Shown here: positions 61,392-64,000 of the stretch, piece after piece
Numbering within the stretch: the stretch's first letter is position 1
How the letters are laid out: each line of letters opens with the position of its first letter
Assembly (NCBI RefSeq): GCF_023036475.1
Contig: NZ_JAJQKI010000003.1
Span: 62,001-126,000 of the forward strand
DNA from: Bacillus pinisoli
GTDB lineage: Bacteria > Bacillota > Bacilli > Bacillales > SA4
Direction: 5' to 3'
Length of the DNA: 64,000 nt
Translations under genes and position numbers: made by a program
The notes under the pieces: model-generated
Databases searched by the model: none
Told to the model about the DNA's origin: nothing
Seen by the model: only the letters and a program-made list of their open reading frames with translations

Positions 61392-62389
61392 TATTCTGGC
61401 ACCTCCATATTAAAATGGCGGTAAGCAAGATCCGTTACAATTCGTCCACGAGGAGTTCGTTGCAAGAATCCAATTTGAAGAAGGTACGGTTCATAGACAT
61501 CTTCAATCGTGTGTGATTCCTCTCCAATCGTTGCTGCGATTGTATCAAGTCCGACCGGACCTCCCCGAAACTTTTCAATGATCCCTATTATTAATTTATG
61601 GTCAATATGATCAAGTCCTAATCGGTCGACCTGAAGCATTTCTAACGCTTCTTTTGTAATATCATCCTTTATGGAGCCGTCTCCTTTAACTTGTGCAAAA
61701 TCACGAACTCTCCTTAAAAGACGGTTAGCTATTCTAGGTGTTCCCCTAGATCTCCTTGCAATTTCAACCGTTGCTTCCTTATCTATATCAACCTGTAGGA
61801 TGGAAGCGGCTCTATCTACAATGCCTGATAGCTGTTCTACATTATAATATTCTAAGCGGCTCAAAACACCAAATCGGTCACGAAGAGGAGCGGATAATGC
61901 CCCTGCTCTCGTGGTTGCTCCTACCAGAGTAAATGGAGGGAGGTCAATTCTTACAGATCTCGCTGAAGGCCCTTTGCCGATGACAATATCTAGGCAGAAA
62001 TCCTCCATAGCTGGATAAAGAACTTCCTCAATAGATCTTTGCAATCGATGAATTTCATCGATAAACAGGACGTCACCAGGCTCAAGTGCCGTTAAAATAG
62101 CAGCTAAGTCACCAGGTCGCTCAATAGCTGGTCCAGAAGTCGTTCTAATCTGAACTCCCATCTCATTCGCAATAATTGTGGCAAGAGTCGTTTTTCCAAG
62201 CCCTGGTGGTCCATATAAAAGGACATGATCTAATGTTTCATTTCTCATTTTAGCGGCTTCAATAAATACTTTTAGGTTTTCCTTTACCTGAGTTTGTCCG
62301 ATATAAGATTCTAACAATTGAGGACGAAGAGTTTGATCTAATGACTCTTCTTCATAGGTAGCATCGACGGATACTAGGCGTTCGTCCAT
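61391..62389 (-). CDS. ruvB: Holliday junction branch migration helicase RuvB
   Basis: AAA+ motor of RuvAB (332 aa): Walker [13 protein letters not shown], Walker [11 protein letters not shown], sensor [16 protein letters not shown], and a C-terminal winged helix ([15 protein letters not shown]). It follows ruvA by 21 bases. AGGGAGGGAC precedes the ATG. Confidence 0.98.
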   Translation of the reverse strand: MDERLVSVDATYEEESLDQTLRPQLLESYIGQTQVKENLKVFIEAAKMRNETLDHVLLYGPPGLGKTTLATIIANEMGVQIRTTSGPAIERPGDLAAILTALEPGDVLFIDEIHRLQRSIEEVLYPAMEDFCLDIVIGKGPSARSVRIDLPPFTLVGATTRAGALSAPLRDRFGVLSRLEYYNVEQLSGIVDRAASILQVDIDKEATVEIARRSRGTPRIANRLLRRVRDFAQVKGDGSIKDDITKEALEMLQVDRLGLDHIDHKLIIGIIEKFRGGPVGLDTIAATIGEESHTIEDVYEPYLLQIGFLQRTPRGRIVTDLAYRHFNMEVPE

Positions 62390-62410
62390 CGTAGTCCCTC
62401 CCTTCTTCTA

Positions 62411-63019
62411 TTATTTCCCTTGTACAAGCTTCTGCAAAGCAAGCTTAATATATTGGTCAGTTGTCATAGATTCCTTCTCAAGATAAGGAATAACTTTACG
62501 TATTTCACGTTCAGCATAACCAAGTACTTTTAATGCCTCTAGTGCTTCTTCCATTGCTTGGTTTGTTTCTTCCTTCTGATCGTTTACTGCAAAGATACTT
62601 GGAACCAACTCTAGATCTACAAGCTCTGCCACCTTGCCTTTTAAATCTAGAATAATTTGTCTGGCAGTCTTCTTTCCAACGCCAGGAAATTTTATTAAGA
62701 AGGCTTCGTTTTCTTCTTCGATTGCAGTCACGACTTGATCTGGTCTTCCGAAGGCTAAAATGGCAAGAGCACCTTTTGGTCCAATACCTGTTACATTTAA
62801 AAGCTTCATAAATAATGCGCGATCCTTTCGGGTCGGAAAACCATATAAAGCTAATACATCTTCTCTTACATGCTGATACGTATAAATAACTGTTTCACTT
62901 TTATTTAATTCATATATATAAGGATTGGGTGCATGAATTAAGTAGCCCATTCCTTGATGATCCAGCACAACATACTCTGGATTAATATCTACAACTGTTC
63001 CTCTAATAAACTCAATCAA
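62411..63019 (-). CDS. ruvA: Holliday junction branch migration protein RuvA
   Basis: Junction-binding tetramer subunit (202 aa): N-terminal OB domain ([20 protein letters not shown]), two helix-hairpin-helix motifs ([32 protein letters not shown]), and a small C-terminal RuvB-binding domain. First gene of the unit that runs to yajC. Confidence 0.97.
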   Translation of the reverse strand: MIEFIRGTVVDINPEYVVLDHQGMGYLIHAPNPYIYELNKSETVIYTYQHVREDVLALYGFPTRKDRALFMKLLNVTGIGPKGALAILAFGRPDQVVTAIEEENEAFLIKFPGVGKKTARQIILDLKGKVAELVDLELVPSIFAVNDQKEETNQAMEEALEALKVLGYAEREIRKVIPYLEKESMTTDQYIKLALQKLVQGK

Positions 63020-63078
63020 CTTACTCTCTCCCCTATTTAAGCTGTATCTATTTTAGCATAAAAACTAAACTACAACAT

Positions 63079-63112
63079 AAAACAAGGCGAACCTTTTTAA
63101 GGTTCACCTTGC
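63079..63112 (-). terminator. Terminator of bofC
   Basis: Minus strand CAAGGTGAACC, short loop, GGTTCGCCTTG then TTTT. It separates bofC from ruvA. Confidence 0.85.
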
Positions 63113-63116
63113 TGCT

Positions 63117-63656
63117 TTATGGGGAGGTGGAAAACGGCTTAAACACCTCTAATACCTCTACATAATTATCCTTCGACTGTATAGGTATTCCCTGTTTTAG
63201 TTCTTCATGCTGTCTGCTTTCTAATCTACTTACATCAATTTGATAAAAAGATTGGATAACATTGTCGATACTTGGTTTTCCGTTAAAGATCGTTAATGTG
63301 CCGTTACTTGTTATGCCAAAATAACCATTTGCTTTTAACAATGGTGAAATATCATCTATATTTTGCTGAAAGACAACTAAATCTTCATCTTGGTCAACAA
63401 GCTGCCAAGATTCATATTCAGACCAAAAGTCTTCCATGGACCATATTGTTTCTTCTTTGATTTCTTCACTCACTTCACCGTCTAAGTATACACGTTCTAA
63501 GATAACTGTAATGGTTAATGGCCCTGTTACTTCCTGAGCTTCATTGTTAGTTGGAACGGGGCTCTTTGATTCTTCTGCTGCTGTGATTAGAATCCCTGTA
63601 AGACTAAATAGTAGAAGTCCTAACCAGAGGATTTTTGTATACTGACTAAGTTTCAT
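63117..63656 (-). CDS. bofC: Bypass-of-forespore protein C
   Basis: Forespore-made secreted protein that restrains SpoIVB and so delays pro-SigK processing. 179 aa: signal peptide to about residue 27, then the BofC N-terminal (LTITVILERVYLDGEVSEE) and C-terminal (FGITSNGTLTIFNGKPS) domains. ATG at 63656 with GAGGTG upstream is chosen over GTG at 63665. The target sigma factor gene is at 1.8 kb. Confidence 0.93.
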   Translation of the reverse strand: MKLSQYTKILWLGLLLFSLTGILITAAEESKSPVPTNNEAQEVTGPLTITVILERVYLDGEVSEEIKEETIWSMEDFWSEYESWQLVDQDEDLVVFQQNIDDISPLLKANGYFGITSNGTLTIFNGKPSIDNVIQSFYQIDVSRLESRQHEELKQGIPIQSKDNYVEVLEVFKPFSTSP

Positions 63657-63840
63657 GGTATACACCTCTTTTTTCCTAATAATCTAATCTAATAAATAGG
63701 TAAACAGTAGTATAGTCTCTCCATCCAATGTAATTTTATCCAATCATGTTTATATCTATATTGTCTCCATAAAAATGATTGACTATCCACTATTTTACAT
63801 CAATAATTAGAATGTTAGAGTCTCATTATGAGGTGAACTT

Positions 63841-64000
63841 ATGAAAACAGAAAGTGTAATCATTTTAGTTAATAAAATGTGCGATGAATCTCGATATACA
63901 AAAGCAAGGGAAATCATTTATAAAGAGTGGGACCGATTAACCGAGGCTAAAACATATAATTTATTAAGCAAGAATGCTAAAGAATTCGTCATGATTATTA
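63841..64000 (+). CDS. Unrecognised protein, 3' end outside window
   Basis: Starts ATG with GAGGTGAAC six bases upstream and stays open for 53 codons to the edge. The visible part (MKTESVIILVNKMCDESRYT and on) is charged and helical with no motif I recognise. Divergent from bofC. Confidence 0.6.
   Translation, partial: MKTESVIILVNKMCDESRYTKAREIIYKEWDRLTEAKTYNLLSKNAKEFVMII

Overview
This window looks like chromosome from a low-GC, endospore-forming Bacillaceae (Bacillus sensu lato). Three things point there: sporulation genes (sigK, spoVB, bofC, an rsfA-like regulator, YrzI-type peptides), strong AGGAGG ribosome-binding sites with SigA promoters, and a gene order that largely follows the Bacillus subtilis segment yrhC-mccBA-mtnN-yrrT ... 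alaS ... recD2-yrrB-mnmA-yrvO-cymR ... 6S RNA-aspS-hisS-yrzK-yrvJ-dtd-relA-apt-recJ ... secDF-comN-spoVB-yajC-tgt-queA-ruvBA-bofC. No rRNA, tRNA, CRISPR array, prophage or intact insertion sequence was seen.

Layout. 0-6 kb is the accessory-looking end: the tail of a chemoreceptor gene, an uninterrupted sigK, three very small minus-strand genes (48, 46 and 29 aa), and a two-gene cluster encoding a MotA/TolQ-like channel with a ~300-residue coiled tail plus an OmpA-domain MotB-like partner. That pair resembles ZorA-ZorB of Zorya defence but has no ZorC/D/E. 6-10 kb is the methionine-to-cysteine operon (yrrT-mtnN-mccA-mccB). 10-17 kb carries pbpI, greA, udk and the tRNA U34 genes trhP1/trhP2/trmR. 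17-20 kb holds a dyad-controlled doxX, then mltG, yrzB, ruvX and an IreB homologue. 20-31 kb runs through alaS with its T-box, yrrI, yrzQ, yrzR, yrrD, recD2, a TPR protein, mnmA, a cysteine desulfurase and cymR. 31-40 kb has a YczE-like protein, rarA, an RsfA-like regulator, tcdA, 6S RNA, aspS and hisS with a T-box, and yrzK. 40-50 kb has a five-SH3 amidase, dtd-relA, apt, recJ, yrvD and two divergent CDF metal exporters. 50-64 kb has secDF, comN, spoVB, transport proteins, yajC-tgt-queA-ruvBA and bofC.

The genes connect in several ways. CymR (31 kb) is the likely repressor of the sulfur operon at 6-10 kb. The YrvO-type desulfurase, overlapping operon partner of mnmA, supplies sulfur for tRNA 2-thiouridine, while trhP1/P2, trmR, tcdA, queA and tgt add other anticodon-loop modifications. 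BofC (63 kb) belongs to the checkpoint that controls processing of pro-SigK, whose gene is at 1.8 kb.

The most interesting non-genic signals are three arrays of 20- or 21-bp exactly phased repeats (6.1, 34.9 and 58.5 kb), a 98-bp MITE-like element with an apparent 8-bp target duplication (27.85 kb), SD-containing hairpins in front of pbpI and recJ (the recJ one enclosing a near-consensus promoter), a hairpin in the relA leader, and a small-peptide locus with two terminators sharing one stem.
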